Below are positions 8,043 through 16,100 of a stretch of DNA of 43,959 nt, one piece after another. The translations under genes and the position numbers were made by a program. The first letter of the stretch is position 1, and every line of letters begins with the position of its first letter. The notes beneath the pieces are model-generated. The model did not search any database and was not told the origin of the DNA. It saw nothing but the letters and a program-made list of their open reading frames with translations. Location: NCBI RefSeq assembly GCF_015024225.1, contig NZ_JACJGM010000039.1:1-43959 (forward strand). Reading direction: 5' to 3'. The stretch comes from Nocardioides lijunqiniae. GTDB taxonomy: Bacteria > Actinomycetota > Actinomycetes > Propionibacteriales > Nocardioidaceae.

Positions 8043-8111
8043 GTCGGCAGTTCGCGCCTGACGCCGACGTCTCCACGCTTGGCCGGCCTCATGCGGTGAC
8101 CAACTGCCGAC
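8043..8111. repeat. Widely spaced 10-bp inverted repeat in the repeat-island centre
   Basis: GTCGGCAGTT (8043-8052) and AACTGCCGAC (8102-8111) are perfect 10-bp complements separated by 49 bases. They lie in the unique centre between the two long inverted elements. The loop contains no further obvious long stem. This could be the closing stem of a larger RNA or DNA structure, or a pair of protein sites. Confidence 0.6.
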
Positions 8112-8179
8112 GCTGAGTGTCGGTCGTCGCACCACCAGTCACACCAGCCCCAGAAGCCTCATCGGTCGGGGGGTGCCGC

Positions 8180-8334
8180 GCATTGCGCGGGCGGCGCGGG
8201 CGAAGCCCGTGTCGCCCCGTGCGCCGTCAAGCCGGTCGAGAGAGGCTCTGGGTCAAGGACGCCCGAAGGGCGCCGCGAAGCGGGCGAAGCTCCTTGAGGC
8301 GGAGACGCGACCGGCTACGCGCGCGGCACCCCAG
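8180..8334 (-). repeat. Long structured palindromic element, right (inverted) copy
   Basis: Inverted counterpart of 7862-8015, matching over roughly 150 bases with scattered differences. The highly conserved core is CCGCGAAGCGGGCGAAGCT, followed by CCTTGA. The outer arms here are AGCCGGTCG (8230-8238) and CGACCGGCT (8308-8316), different in sequence from the left copy but again fully complementary. The middle arms CAAGGA (8254-8259) and TCCTTG (8291-8296) are unchanged. The apical hairpin is GCCC-GAA-GGGC in place of GGCC-TGC-GGCC. Confidence 0.8.
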
Positions 8335-8366
8335 TCCGGCCCCGAGGAGACAGTCAGAGGTGCGGG

Positions 8367-8406
8367 GGTCTCGACGGGCGCTCGCTGCGCTCGCTGCTCG
8401 ACCACC
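8367..8406 (-). repeat. Short palindromic repeat, type A, inverted copy 3
   Basis: Begins GGTCTCGACGGGCGCTCG and ends CTGCTCGACCACC, the reverse complement of the type A ends. The centre is shorter than in the left-hand copies. Confidence 0.83.
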
Positions 8407-8420
8407 GGTCGGGTGCGGCG

Positions 8421-8459
8421 GGTGGTTTCGAGGCTCGCTGCGCTCGCACCTCAACCACC
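8421..8459 (-). repeat. Short palindromic repeat, type B, inverted copy 3 (39 bp)
   Basis: 39 bp from GGTGGTTTCGAGG to CACCTCAACCACC. In this orientation it differs by one central base from the copy inside the HNH gene; if translated in the frame used there it would read GGFEARCARTSTT. Confidence 0.88.
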
Positions 8460-8487
8460 GTGGGGTCGGTCCGCAGTCGGCTCACGG

Positions 8488-8534
8488 GGTCTCGACGGGC
8501 GCTCGTCGCTGGCGCTCCTCGCTGCTCGACCACC
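8488..8534 (-). repeat. Short palindromic repeat, type A, inverted copy 4
   Basis: Starts GGTCTCGACGGGCGCTCGTC and ends GCTGCTCGACCACC; the full-length reverse-oriented form of type A, close to the reverse complement of 7616-7662. Confidence 0.85.
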
Positions 8535-8540
8535 GGTGGG

Positions 8541-8578
8541 GTGGGTTCGAGGCTCGCTGCGCTCGCTGGTCGACCACC
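8541..8578 (-). repeat. Short palindromic repeat, A/B hybrid
   Basis: Starts like type B (GTGGGTTCGAGGCTCGCTGC) and ends like type A (TGGTCGACCACC). It lies eight bases beyond the stop of the membrane-protein gene, mirroring the spacing of the first type A copy to the sdhB stop on the other side. Confidence 0.75.
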
Positions 8579-8586
8579 GGGCGGCG

Positions 8587-9000
8587 TCAGTCGGCGAGGT
8601 CGGTGACGTTGGGGGTGGGGATGTCGCCGCGGCGAAGGGCATCGGCCAGGGAGTGGATGCGCAGGCCGCTGGACTGCCAGTCGCCGGCGGGCTCGTCGTA
8701 CCAGATCGTGAAGCCGCGGCGGGCCTCCACGGTCCAGTGCCGGCCGAGGACGACGCGGGCGAGGAGGGCGAAGGGGACGACGAGGAGCAGGAGCAGGAGC
8801 TCGAGGGCGGCGACGAGCGCCAGGACCAGGAACGGCAGCAGGATGACCAGGAAGATCAGGCCGATGACCGCGCTGACCGGGTCGTCGCCGAGGCCGGGGC
8901 CCGACGGCATGTTGGCCATGACCCCCTTGAGCCGGCGTCGCCACGGCACCCAGCGGCGGGTCACGCGCCACGTCTGCCCTGTCGGGTCCTGGACCTTCAC
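8587..9000 (-). CDS. Hypothetical small membrane protein
   Basis: 137 residues, family not recognised. The basic N-terminus contains WRVTRRWVPWRRRLKG near residues 11-26. It is followed by a long hydrophobic block at about 42-84 (start VIGLIFLVILLPFLVLALVA) that is long enough for a pair of membrane helices. The tail is soluble and contains FTIWYDEPAGDWQSSGL, which looks like a folded domain. The positive N-terminus suggests cytoplasmic termini. The GTG start at 9000 is preceded at six bases by TAGTCT on the minus strand, fitting a leaderless transcript. It is divergent from mutA (about 70 bases between start codons) and convergent with sdhB across the repeat island. No function is proposed. 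Confidence 0.75.
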   Translation of the reverse strand: MKVQDPTGQTWRVTRRWVPWRRRLKGVMANMPSGPGLGDDPVSAVIGLIFLVILLPFLVLALVAALELLLLLLVVPFALLARVVLGRHWTVEARRGFTIWYDEPAGDWQSSGLRIHSLADALRRGDIPTPNVTDLAD

Positions 9001-9006
9001 GCGGAC

Positions 9007-9012
9007 AGACTA
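9007..9012 (-). promoter_or_regulatory. -10 element (TAGTCT), leaderless type, for the membrane-protein gene
   Basis: On the minus strand TAGTCT is followed by six bases and the GTG at 9000. The spacing matches other genes in this window that appear to be transcribed from their start codon. Confidence 0.4.
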
Positions 9013-9057
9013 GAGACGGAAACGTCACACTGGGTGGAACCTGTTCTCGGACGCTCC

Positions 9058-9063
9058 TATGGT
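9058..9063 (+). promoter_or_regulatory. -10 element (TATGGT), leaderless type, for mutA
   Basis: TATGGT is followed by seven bases and ATG 9071. This decides the mutA start: the in-frame ATG at 9059 lies inside the hexamer and would not be transcribed, while no ribosome-binding site precedes either ATG. Confidence 0.5.
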
Positions 9064-9070
9064 TCGCACC

Positions 9071-10816
9071 ATGACTGTTGAGGGGAGTGCCCCGGGCGCC
9101 GTGGCCGGCGGGCTCGACGAGCCCGAGGAGCTCGAGCCCGAGCAGGGCACGCTCGCGCTCGCCGCGGAGGACGACCGGCACACCGTCGCCGACTGGGAGG
9201 CGGCGGCCGCCGCCGTGCTGCGCAAGGCGCGCCGGCTCACCGACGACGACCCGGACTCGCGGGTGTGGGAGAAGCTGTCCCGCACCACCCTGGACGACAT
9301 CCCCGTCACGCCCCTGGGCACGGCCGACCTGCTCGACGGCCTCGCCACCGCCGGGCGCCCGACCCGGACCGGCGACTGGGACATCCGCTCGCACCTGCGG
9401 GGCGACGACGCCGCGGCACTCAACGAGACCGCGCTCGTCGACCTCGACGGCGGCGTGACGTCGCTGTGGCTGCAGACCGGTCCGGACGCCGACCTGGCCT
9501 CGCTGCTGAAGGGCGTGCTGCTCGACCTGGCGCCGGTCGTGCTTGACGCGCCCGCCGGCGGCCAGGTCGCCGTCGCCCGCGCTTTCCTCGACGCCCTCGG
9601 CGAGACGACCCCGGCCCCCGGCACCAACCTCGGCGGCTCGGGCGACGAGCTGGTCGACGTGGCCATGCTCGCGCAGGAGCGCGGTGTCCTGGGCGTGGTC
9701 GTCGACGCGACGGTCGTGCACGACCGTGGCGCGTCGGACGCGCAGGAGCTCGGCTACTCCATGGCCGTGGCGGCCTCCGCCCTGCGGCGGCTCACCGAGG
9801 CCGGCCTGGGCATCGACGAGACGGTCGGGCTGATGGAGTTCCGCTACGCCGCCACCGACGAGCAGTTCCCGACGATCGCCAAGCTGCGCGCCGCACGGCG
9901 GCTCTGGGCGCGCGTGGTCGAGCTCAGCGGTGGCGACGCGTCCGTGCCGCAGCGCCAGCACGTCGTGACCAGCAAGCCGATGATGAGCCGCTACGACCCC
10001 TACGTGAACATGCTGCGCACGACGGTCGCCGCCTTCGCCGCGGGGGTCGGCGGAGCCGACGCCGTGACCGTGCTGCCCTTCGACGCGCCGCTCGGCCGCC
10101 CCGACGTCCTCGGCCGCCGCATCGCGCGCAACACCTCGGCGCTGCTGATGTGGGAGTCCCACGTCGCCAAGGTCGCCGACCCGGCGGGTGGCTCCTACGC
10201 CGTCGAGAAGCTCACCGACGACCTCGCCGCCGCGGGCTGGGCCGAGCTCGGCCGCGTCGAGGAGGACGGTCTCGCGGCGCTCGACGAGCGCATCGCGGAG
10301 ACCGTCGCCCGCCGCGACGTCGAGGTGGCTCGGCGCACGCGGCCGATCACCGGGCTCACCGAGTTCCCGAACCTCGCGGAGACCCTTCCCGAGCGCGAGC
10401 CCGACGGCTTCTTCGACGGCGTCCGCGCCTACGGCGCCGCCTTCGAGGCGCTGCGCGACGACCCGGCGGCGACGCCGGTCTTCCTCGCCACCCTGGGAAC
10501 GATCGCCTCCCACACGGCGCGCGCGACGTTCGCGGCCAACCTGCTCGCCGCCGGCGGGGTCGCCACCGAGGTCGCCGGCGCGACCGCCGGCGTCGAGGAC
10601 CTGCTGGCGGCCTACGCCGGGCAGCCGGTCGTGTGCCTCGCCGGCAGCGACGCGACCTACGCCGACTGGGGGAGCGAGGCCGCCGCCGCGCTGCGCGAGG
10701 CGGGTGCGACGCACGTCGTCATCGCGGGCAAGCCGGTCGACTACGTCGACGACTCGTGCGCGATGGGCGTCGACGCCCTGGACTTCGTGACCCGGACGAG
10801 GGAGAAGCTGGCATGA
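9071..10816 (+). CDS. mutA: Methylmalonyl-CoA mutase small (non-catalytic) subunit
   Basis: 581 residues from ATG 9071 (MTVEGSAPG), the start favoured by the TATGGT element. The TIM-barrel half shows family landmarks such as NEFRYAATDEQ-like LMEFRYAATDEQFPT near 260 and RNTSALLMWESHVAKVADPA near 355, followed by GGSYAVEKLTDDLA. The C-terminal Rossmann-like half (from about 475) lacks the DxHxxG cobalamin signature, as expected for the subunit that supports but does not bind B12. With MutB it forms the heterodimer that interconverts succinyl-CoA and (R)-methylmalonyl-CoA. The stop overlaps the mutB start (ATGA), so the two are translationally coupled. MeaB, their usual partner, lies about 6 kb downstream beyond a glycosidase gene. 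Confidence 0.94.
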   Translation: MTVEGSAPGAVAGGLDEPEELEPEQGTLALAAEDDRHTVADWEAAAAAVLRKARRLTDDDPDSRVWEKLSRTTLDDIPVTPLGTADLLDGLATAGRPTRTGDWDIRSHLRGDDAAALNETALVDLDGGVTSLWLQTGPDADLASLLKGVLLDLAPVVLDAPAGGQVAVARAFLDALGETTPAPGTNLGGSGDELVDVAMLAQERGVLGVVVDATVVHDRGASDAQELGYSMAVAASALRRLTEAGLGIDETVGLMEFRYAATDEQFPTIAKLRAARRLWARVVELSGGDASVPQRQHVVTSKPMMSRYDPYVNMLRTTVAAFAAGVGGADAVTVLPFDAPLGRPDVLGRRIARNTSALLMWESHVAKVADPAGGSYAVEKLTDDLAAAGWAELGRVEEDGLAALDERIAETVARRDVEVARRTRPITGLTEFPNLAETLPEREPDGFFDGVRAYGAAFEALRDDPAATPVFLATLGTIASHTARATFAANLLAAGGVATEVAGATAGVEDLLAAYAGQPVVCLAGSDATYADWGSEAAAALREAGATHVVIAGKPVDYVDDSCAMGVDALDFVTRTREKLA

Positions 10817-13002
10817 GCGTTCCGAAGAGCTTCGCGGGGCTGCCGCTGAGTGGTGACGATGGTGGTCTCGAGACGGGACTTCGTCCCTCCTCGACCACCG
10901 ATGGTGCGCCGTGGACGAGCCCGGAGGGGATCGACGTGCTTCCGGTCTACGGGCCCGAGCACCTCGAGGGCCTCGACGCGCTCGACACCCTCCCCGGGCT
11001 GAGCCCGTTCCTGCGCGGGCCGTACCCCACGATGTACACGACCCAGCCGTGGACGATCCGGCAGTACGCCGGCTTCTCGACCGCCGAGGAGTCCAACGCG
11101 TTCTACCGGCGCAACCTCGCGGCCGGCCAGAAGGGGCTCAGCGTCGCCTTCGACCTGGCCACCCACCGTGGCTACGACTCCGACCACCCGCGGGTGCGCG
11201 GCGACGTCGGCATGGCCGGCGTGGCGATCGACTCGATCTACGACACCCGCACGCTCTTCGACGGCATCCCGCTCGACGAGATGTCGGTGTCGATGACGAT
11301 GAACGGCGCCGTCCTGCCCGTGCTCGCGCTCTACATCGCCGCGGCCGAGGAGCAGGGGGTGAGGCCGGAGCAGCTCGCGGGGACGATCCAGAACGACATC
11401 CTCAAGGAGTTCATGGTCCGCAACACCTACATCTACCCGCCGGCGCCCTCGATGCGGATCATCTCCGACATCTTCAGCTACACCGCCGCGAAGATGCCGC
11501 GCTTCAACTCCATCTCGATCTCCGGCTACCACATCCAGGAGGCCGGGGCCACGGCCGACCTCGAGCTGGCCTACACGCTGGCCGACGGTGTCGAGTACAT
11601 CCGCGCGGGCCTCGGGACCGGGATGACGATCGACCAGTTCGCGCCACGGCTGTCGTTCTTCTGGGCGATCGGCATGAACTTCTACATGGAGATCGCGAAG
11701 ATGCGCGCGGCCCGGGCGCTGTGGGCGCGACTGGTGCGCGACTTCGCGCCGCAGAACCCCAAGTCGCTCAGCCTGCGCACGCACAGCCAGACCAGCGGCT
11801 GGTCGCTGACCGCGCAGGACGTCTTCAACAACGTCGGGCGCACGGCCATCGAGGCCATGGCCGCGACGCAGGGTCACACCCAGTCGCTGCACACCAACGC
11901 CCTCGACGAGGCGATCGCGCTGCCCACGGACTTCTCGGCGCGCATCGCCCGCAACACCCAGCTGCTGCTCCAGCAGGAGAGCGGCACGACCGGCACGATC
12001 GACCCCTGGGCCGGCAGCTACTACGTCGAGCGCCTCACCCACGACCTCGCCGAGCGGGCCTGGGCGCACATCCAGGAGGCCGAGGCCGCCGGCGGCATGG
12101 CCAAGGCGATCGAGCAGGGCATCCCCAAGATGCGCATCGAGGAGGCCGCGGCGCGCACCCAGGCCCGGATCGACGCCGGCACGCAGAAGGTCATCGGCGT
12201 CAACACCTACCGCCTCGCGGCGGAGGACAAGCTGGACGTGCTGCGCGTCGACAACGACGACGTCTACCGCCAGCAGATCGCCAAGCTCGAGCGGCTGCGC
12301 GCCGAGCGCGACGACGACGCCGTACGCCGCTCGCTGGAGGCGCTCACCAACAGCGCCGAGCGCGGGGCGACCGAGGGCTCGCTCGACGGCAACCTGCTCG
12401 CGCTGGCCGTCGACGCGGCCCGCGCCAAGGCCACGGTCGGGGAGATCTCCGACGCGCTCGAGAAGGTCTACGGCCGCCACCAGGCGGTGATCCGTACGAT
12501 CAGCGGCGTGTTCAGGGACGAGTCGGCCGGCGGCGGGCAGGGCGGCACGCTCGTGCAGCAGGTCCTCGACGCCACCGCGGAGTTCGAGGAGGCCGAGGGC
12601 CGCCGCCCGCGCATCCTGGTGGCCAAGATGGGCCAGGACGGCCACGACCGCGGCCAGAAGGTCATCGTCTCGGCCTTCGCCGACATGGGCTTCGACGTCG
12701 ACGTGGGCCCGCTCTTCTCCACCCCGGAGGAGGTGGCGCAGCAGGCGGTCGACGCCGACGTGCACGTCGTGGGCGTCTCGTCGCTCGCGGCGGGCCACCT
12801 GACGCTGCTGCCCGCGCTGAAGGCCGCGCTGGCCGAGCAGGGCCGTCCCGACATCATGGTGACGATCGGCGGCGTGATCCCGCCCGACGACGTGCCCACG
12901 CTGAAGGAGATGGGTGCGGCTGCGGTGTTCCTGCCGGGCACGGTCATCGCCGAGTCGGCCCTCGACCTGCTCGCCCGGCTCCGGGAGCAGCTCGCCGACT
13001 GA
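10813..13002 (+). CDS. mutB: Methylmalonyl-CoA mutase large (catalytic) subunit
   Basis: 729 residues. The catalytic TIM barrel begins at about residue 40 (SPEGIDVLPVYG) and includes the substrate-entry region RGPYPTMYTTQPWTIRQYAG near 75. The C-terminal cobalamin domain has GQDGHDRGQKV with Asp609 and His611, the lower axial ligand of B12, then VGVSSLAAGH and VTIGGVIPP, completing the DxHxxG...SxL...GG pattern. The enzyme uses adenosylcobalamin to isomerise methylmalonyl-CoA and succinyl-CoA in propionate and branched-chain metabolism. Residues 17-29 (GGLETGLRPSSTT) are encoded by a 39-bp palindromic repeat inserted in frame ahead of the conserved domain; it should be tolerated in the variable N-terminal arm. 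No clear terminator follows; GH92 begins 139 bases later. Confidence 0.96.
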   Translation: MSVPKSFAGLPLSGDDGGLETGLRPSSTTDGAPWTSPEGIDVLPVYGPEHLEGLDALDTLPGLSPFLRGPYPTMYTTQPWTIRQYAGFSTAEESNAFYRRNLAAGQKGLSVAFDLATHRGYDSDHPRVRGDVGMAGVAIDSIYDTRTLFDGIPLDEMSVSMTMNGAVLPVLALYIAAAEEQGVRPEQLAGTIQNDILKEFMVRNTYIYPPAPSMRIISDIFSYTAAKMPRFNSISISGYHIQEAGATADLELAYTLADGVEYIRAGLGTGMTIDQFAPRLSFFWAIGMNFYMEIAKMRAARALWARLVRDFAPQNPKSLSLRTHSQTSGWSLTAQDVFNNVGRTAIEAMAATQGHTQSLHTNALDEAIALPTDFSARIARNTQLLLQQESGTTGTIDPWAGSYYVERLTHDLAERAWAHIQEAEAAGGMAKAIEQGIPKMRIEEAAARTQARIDAGTQKVIGVNTYRLAAEDKLDVLRVDNDDVYRQQIAKLERLRAERDDDAVRRSLEALTNSAERGATEGSLDGNLLALAVDAARAKATVGEISDALEKVYGRHQAVIRTISGVFRDESAGGGQGGTLVQQVLDATAEFEEAEGRRPRILVAKMGQDGHDRGQKVIVSAFADMGFDVDVGPLFSTPEEVAQQAVDADVHVVGVSSLAAGHLTLLPALKAALAEQGRPDIMVTIGGVIPPDDVPTLKEMGAAAVFLPGTVIAESALDLLARLREQLAD
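10861..10899 (-). repeat. 39-bp palindromic repeat inside mutB, coding residues 17-29
   Basis: Starts GGTGGTCTCGAGACGGGACT and ends CCTCGACCACC. GGTGGTC/GACCACC ends pair, and GGGAC-TTC-GTCCC forms an apical hairpin. The 39 bases are exactly 13 codons and contribute GGLETGLRPSSTT. The ends match the short repeats of the 7.6-8.6 kb island in their minus orientation. Confidence 0.8.
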
Positions 13003-13088
13003 GGTCGTTCACCTGGCGGTCGGCGACTCGACGTCTTGCAGCGTCTCTGGCAGCGCCCACCGTCCGCCTCCGGTTCACCAGCGGTCCC

Positions 13089-13094
13089 TAGCGT
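13089..13094 (+). promoter_or_regulatory. Possible -10 element (TAGCGT) for the GH92 gene
   Basis: TAGCGT lies 47 bases before the GH92 ATG within the 139-base gap after mutB. A start around 13101 would give a leader of about 40 bases including the ribosome-binding site AAGGAA. No good -35 is visible, so this is tentative. Confidence 0.25.
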
Positions 13095-13141
13095 CACCGC
13101 GGCACGTCGCCGCACCCCTGACGCAAGGAACCCACTGACGC

Positions 13142-16100
13142 ATGTCCACCTCCGTTTCGCGCGGCTCGCGCACCTCGCGAGTCCTCACCTCGGTCGTCGC
13201 CACCGCCCTGACGGCGGCCGGCCTGGCCGTGACCGCCCCGGTCAGCGCCACCGCCGCCGGCGCTCCCGCCGCCGAGGCGGTCGACCACACCGAGCACGTG
13301 AACCCGTTCATGTCCACGCAGGGCGACCACGGCCAGAACCTCCCCGGCGCGCAGGTCCCGCACGGATTGGCCAAGCCCAACCCGATGACGGCGCCGGGTC
13401 GCACCCACTCCGGCTACGACTACGCCCAGTCGAGCATCAAGGGCTTCACGCTCACCAACCTCGACGGCGTCGGCGGCTCCGGCGCCGGCGGCGACGTGCT
13501 CGTGGTCCCGACCTACCGCACCTACACCGCGCGGCCCGCGGCCAGCACCTACGCCCTGCCGTTCTCCCACGACGACGAGACGGCCGAGCCCGGCTACTAC
13601 CAGGTCGGCCTGCAGGCCGCCGAGGGCACGATCGACGCCGAGCTCACGGCGACGGTGCGCAGCGGCCTGGAGAGGTTCACCTTCCCCAAGCCCGGCGCGG
13701 CCTCCGTGGTCTTCGACCTGCAGAACAACTTCACCGGCCGCACCGCCTCCGAGCTGACGGCGACGACGCTCGCCGACGGCCGCGCCGAGCTGTCGGGCAG
13801 CATCAGCGGCACCTTCAACGGCTACGACTACCGGCTCTTCTACGACGCGGTCACCGACGTCCCGGTGACGAGCGTCAAGACCTGGGGCGAGGGCGGCGCG
13901 TACGGCGCCGTCAAGCGCCGCACCGGCACCGACACCGGCGCCGTCCTCACCTTCGACGTCGACGCCGGAGAGGCCGTGCAGCTGACCACGACGCTCTCGC
14001 CGATCAGCGTCGCGCAGGCGCGCAAGGACCGACTGGCCGAGGTGGGCGACCGGACCTTCGAGGACGTCCGCCAGGCCGCCCACGACGACTGGCGCGACAC
14101 GCTGGGCAAGGTGGCGGTCACCAGCGACGAGACCGCCGACCCCGGCGGCGACCTCGAGACGATCTTCTACACGAGCCTGTACCGGATGCTGGCCACGCCG
14201 ACCAACGCCACCAGCACCGACGGCACCTACCGTGGCGTGGACGGTGCGGTGCACCGCGCCGACGGCTACACGCACTACGACGGCTGGGGCACCTGGGACG
14301 ACTTCCGCAAGTACCCCGTGCTGGCCTCGCTCTACCCCGACGTCTACGCCGACGTCGTGCAGTCGCTGGTCGACATCTTCGCCGACGACGCCGCGGTGGG
14401 CAGCCCGCCGCTCAACACCCGCACCATGGCGGTGCCCACGGTCCGCTTCGAGCGCGCGTCCGTCGTGATCGCCGACGCCGTGGCCAAGGGCGTCAGCCTC
14501 GACCGGCTCGACCGCGCCTACCCGGCCGTCGTGGCCAACGCCGGCACCTACAGCGCCGCCGACGAGGCCCGCGGCTACGTGCCCGGCGAGCCCGGCACCA
14601 CCGTGGGCAACTCCTACGACGACTACGCGCTGTCGGTCATCGCCCGCTCGCTCGGCAAGGACGCCGACGCCGAGCGCTACGCCAAGCGCGCGCTGAACTA
14701 CCGCAACTCGATCAGGCCCGGCACCTGGACGACCCCGGGCGGGACCCCGGTCGGGGTCCTCGGCTTCCGGGCCGCCGACGGTGCCTTCAGCAACGCCGAC
14801 CCCGAGCGCTTCGAGGGCTCGAACCCCTACCAGGGCTCGCTGTGGCAGTACCACTGGTACCCCGCCCAGGACGTCGCCGGACTCGTCGCGACCATGGGCG
14901 GCACGAACGCCGTGCGCGGCGCCCTGTCCCACTACTTCGGCGAGGAGGCGCCCGACGACGGCACCCGGATGCTGAAGTCGAACGCCAACGAGGTCGACCT
15001 GCACACGCCGTACCTCTTCAACTACCTCGGCCAGCCCGCCAAGACCCAGAAGTGGGTCCGGGACCTGTACACGAAGGAGACCTGGCAGAGCTACATCGCG
15101 ACGGGGCAGACCGACGGCAACAACCCGCCCTCGAGCGGCGGCCGCCTCACCCCGCCGATCCGGACGAAGGTCTTCAAGAACGAGCCGCAGGGCTTCCTGC
15201 CCACGATGGACGACGACACCGGCGCGATGTCGGCGACGTTCGTCGCGGCCGCCGTCGGTCTCTACCCGGTGACGGCCGGCTCCTCGCAGTACCAGGTCGG
15301 GTCGCCGTTCTTCCCCCGCGTCGACATCTCGCACGCCGACGGCACGACGTTCAGCGTCACGGCCGAGGGCGTCTCCGCGGACCGCTTCTACATCCAGGAC
15401 GCGCGCCTGGACGGCAAGCCGCACGGTGACACCTGGCTCGACTACGGCGACATCGTCGGCGACGGCGCGTTCGACGTCACGATGGGCTCCGAGCCCTCGC
15501 AGTGGGGCACCGGCACGAAGCCGGCGTTCTCGCTCAGCACCGCGGTGGCTCCGCCGACGTCGGCCGCGAGCATCACCTCGGACCGCACGTCCCTGACGGC
15601 CGGCGCCGACGGCGCCGTCGACGGCACCATCACAATGGCCCTCGCGGGCGCGACGTTCGCCGGGTCCGACGGGGACGACCTGACGGCCTCCGGGCTCGTG
15701 CGGGTCGCCGGACTGCCGGAGGGCGTGACCGCCACGGTCACCCGCACGGGCGGCACCACGCTGTCGGTCCGGGTCCGAGGCACGCTCCCGACGCTCGCCA
15801 AGGCGCAGTTCGCGGTGCTCCTGCGTGACGGCGCACTCGCCGGCGACGCCGACGAGGCCGCCGTCACCGGCCGCGGCCTGTCGACGCGCGACCCCTTCGT
15901 CATCCGGGTCACCGACCACTGGCGCGCCGAGCTCCGGGCGACGTACGCCGAGGCCCGGCTGGTCGTCCAGGGCAACTACGAGGGCTCGACGTACGCCGCG
16001 ATGGCGCAGGCCCGTGCCGCCGCGCGGACGGCGCTGGCCGACACGACCGCCACCGACGAGCAGCTCAACGACGCGCAGGCACGGCTCGAGGCGGCCCTCG

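Larger units (their letters stand above)
7609..8586. repeat. Gene-free repeat island between convergent sdhB and membrane-protein gene
   Basis: 978 bases without a credible gene; open frames here are repeat-derived and have skewed composition. The stretch holds eight short 38-49 bp palindromic repeats of two related types (A and B), four on each side. They flank two copies of a longer, roughly 150-bp structured element placed in opposite orientation around 8016-8179. The left-hand short repeats read in one orientation and the right-hand ones in the other, so each group has the same orientation relative to the gene that ends next to it. No transposase, integrase or target-site duplication was recognised. 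Individual elements are listed separately. Confidence 0.85.

Noticed and set aside
7616..8578. Repeat island considered as a CRISPR array
   Set aside because: The repeats are palindromic, of two types, irregularly spaced and in both orientations, and no cas gene is present.
7616..8578. Repeat island considered as a remnant insertion sequence
   Set aside because: No transposase fragment or target duplication could be read in any frame; the open frames consist of repeat translations.
9059..9070. ATG at 9059 as the mutA start
   Set aside because: It lies inside the TATGGT hexamer and lacks a ribosome-binding site; ATG 9071 fits the leaderless spacing.
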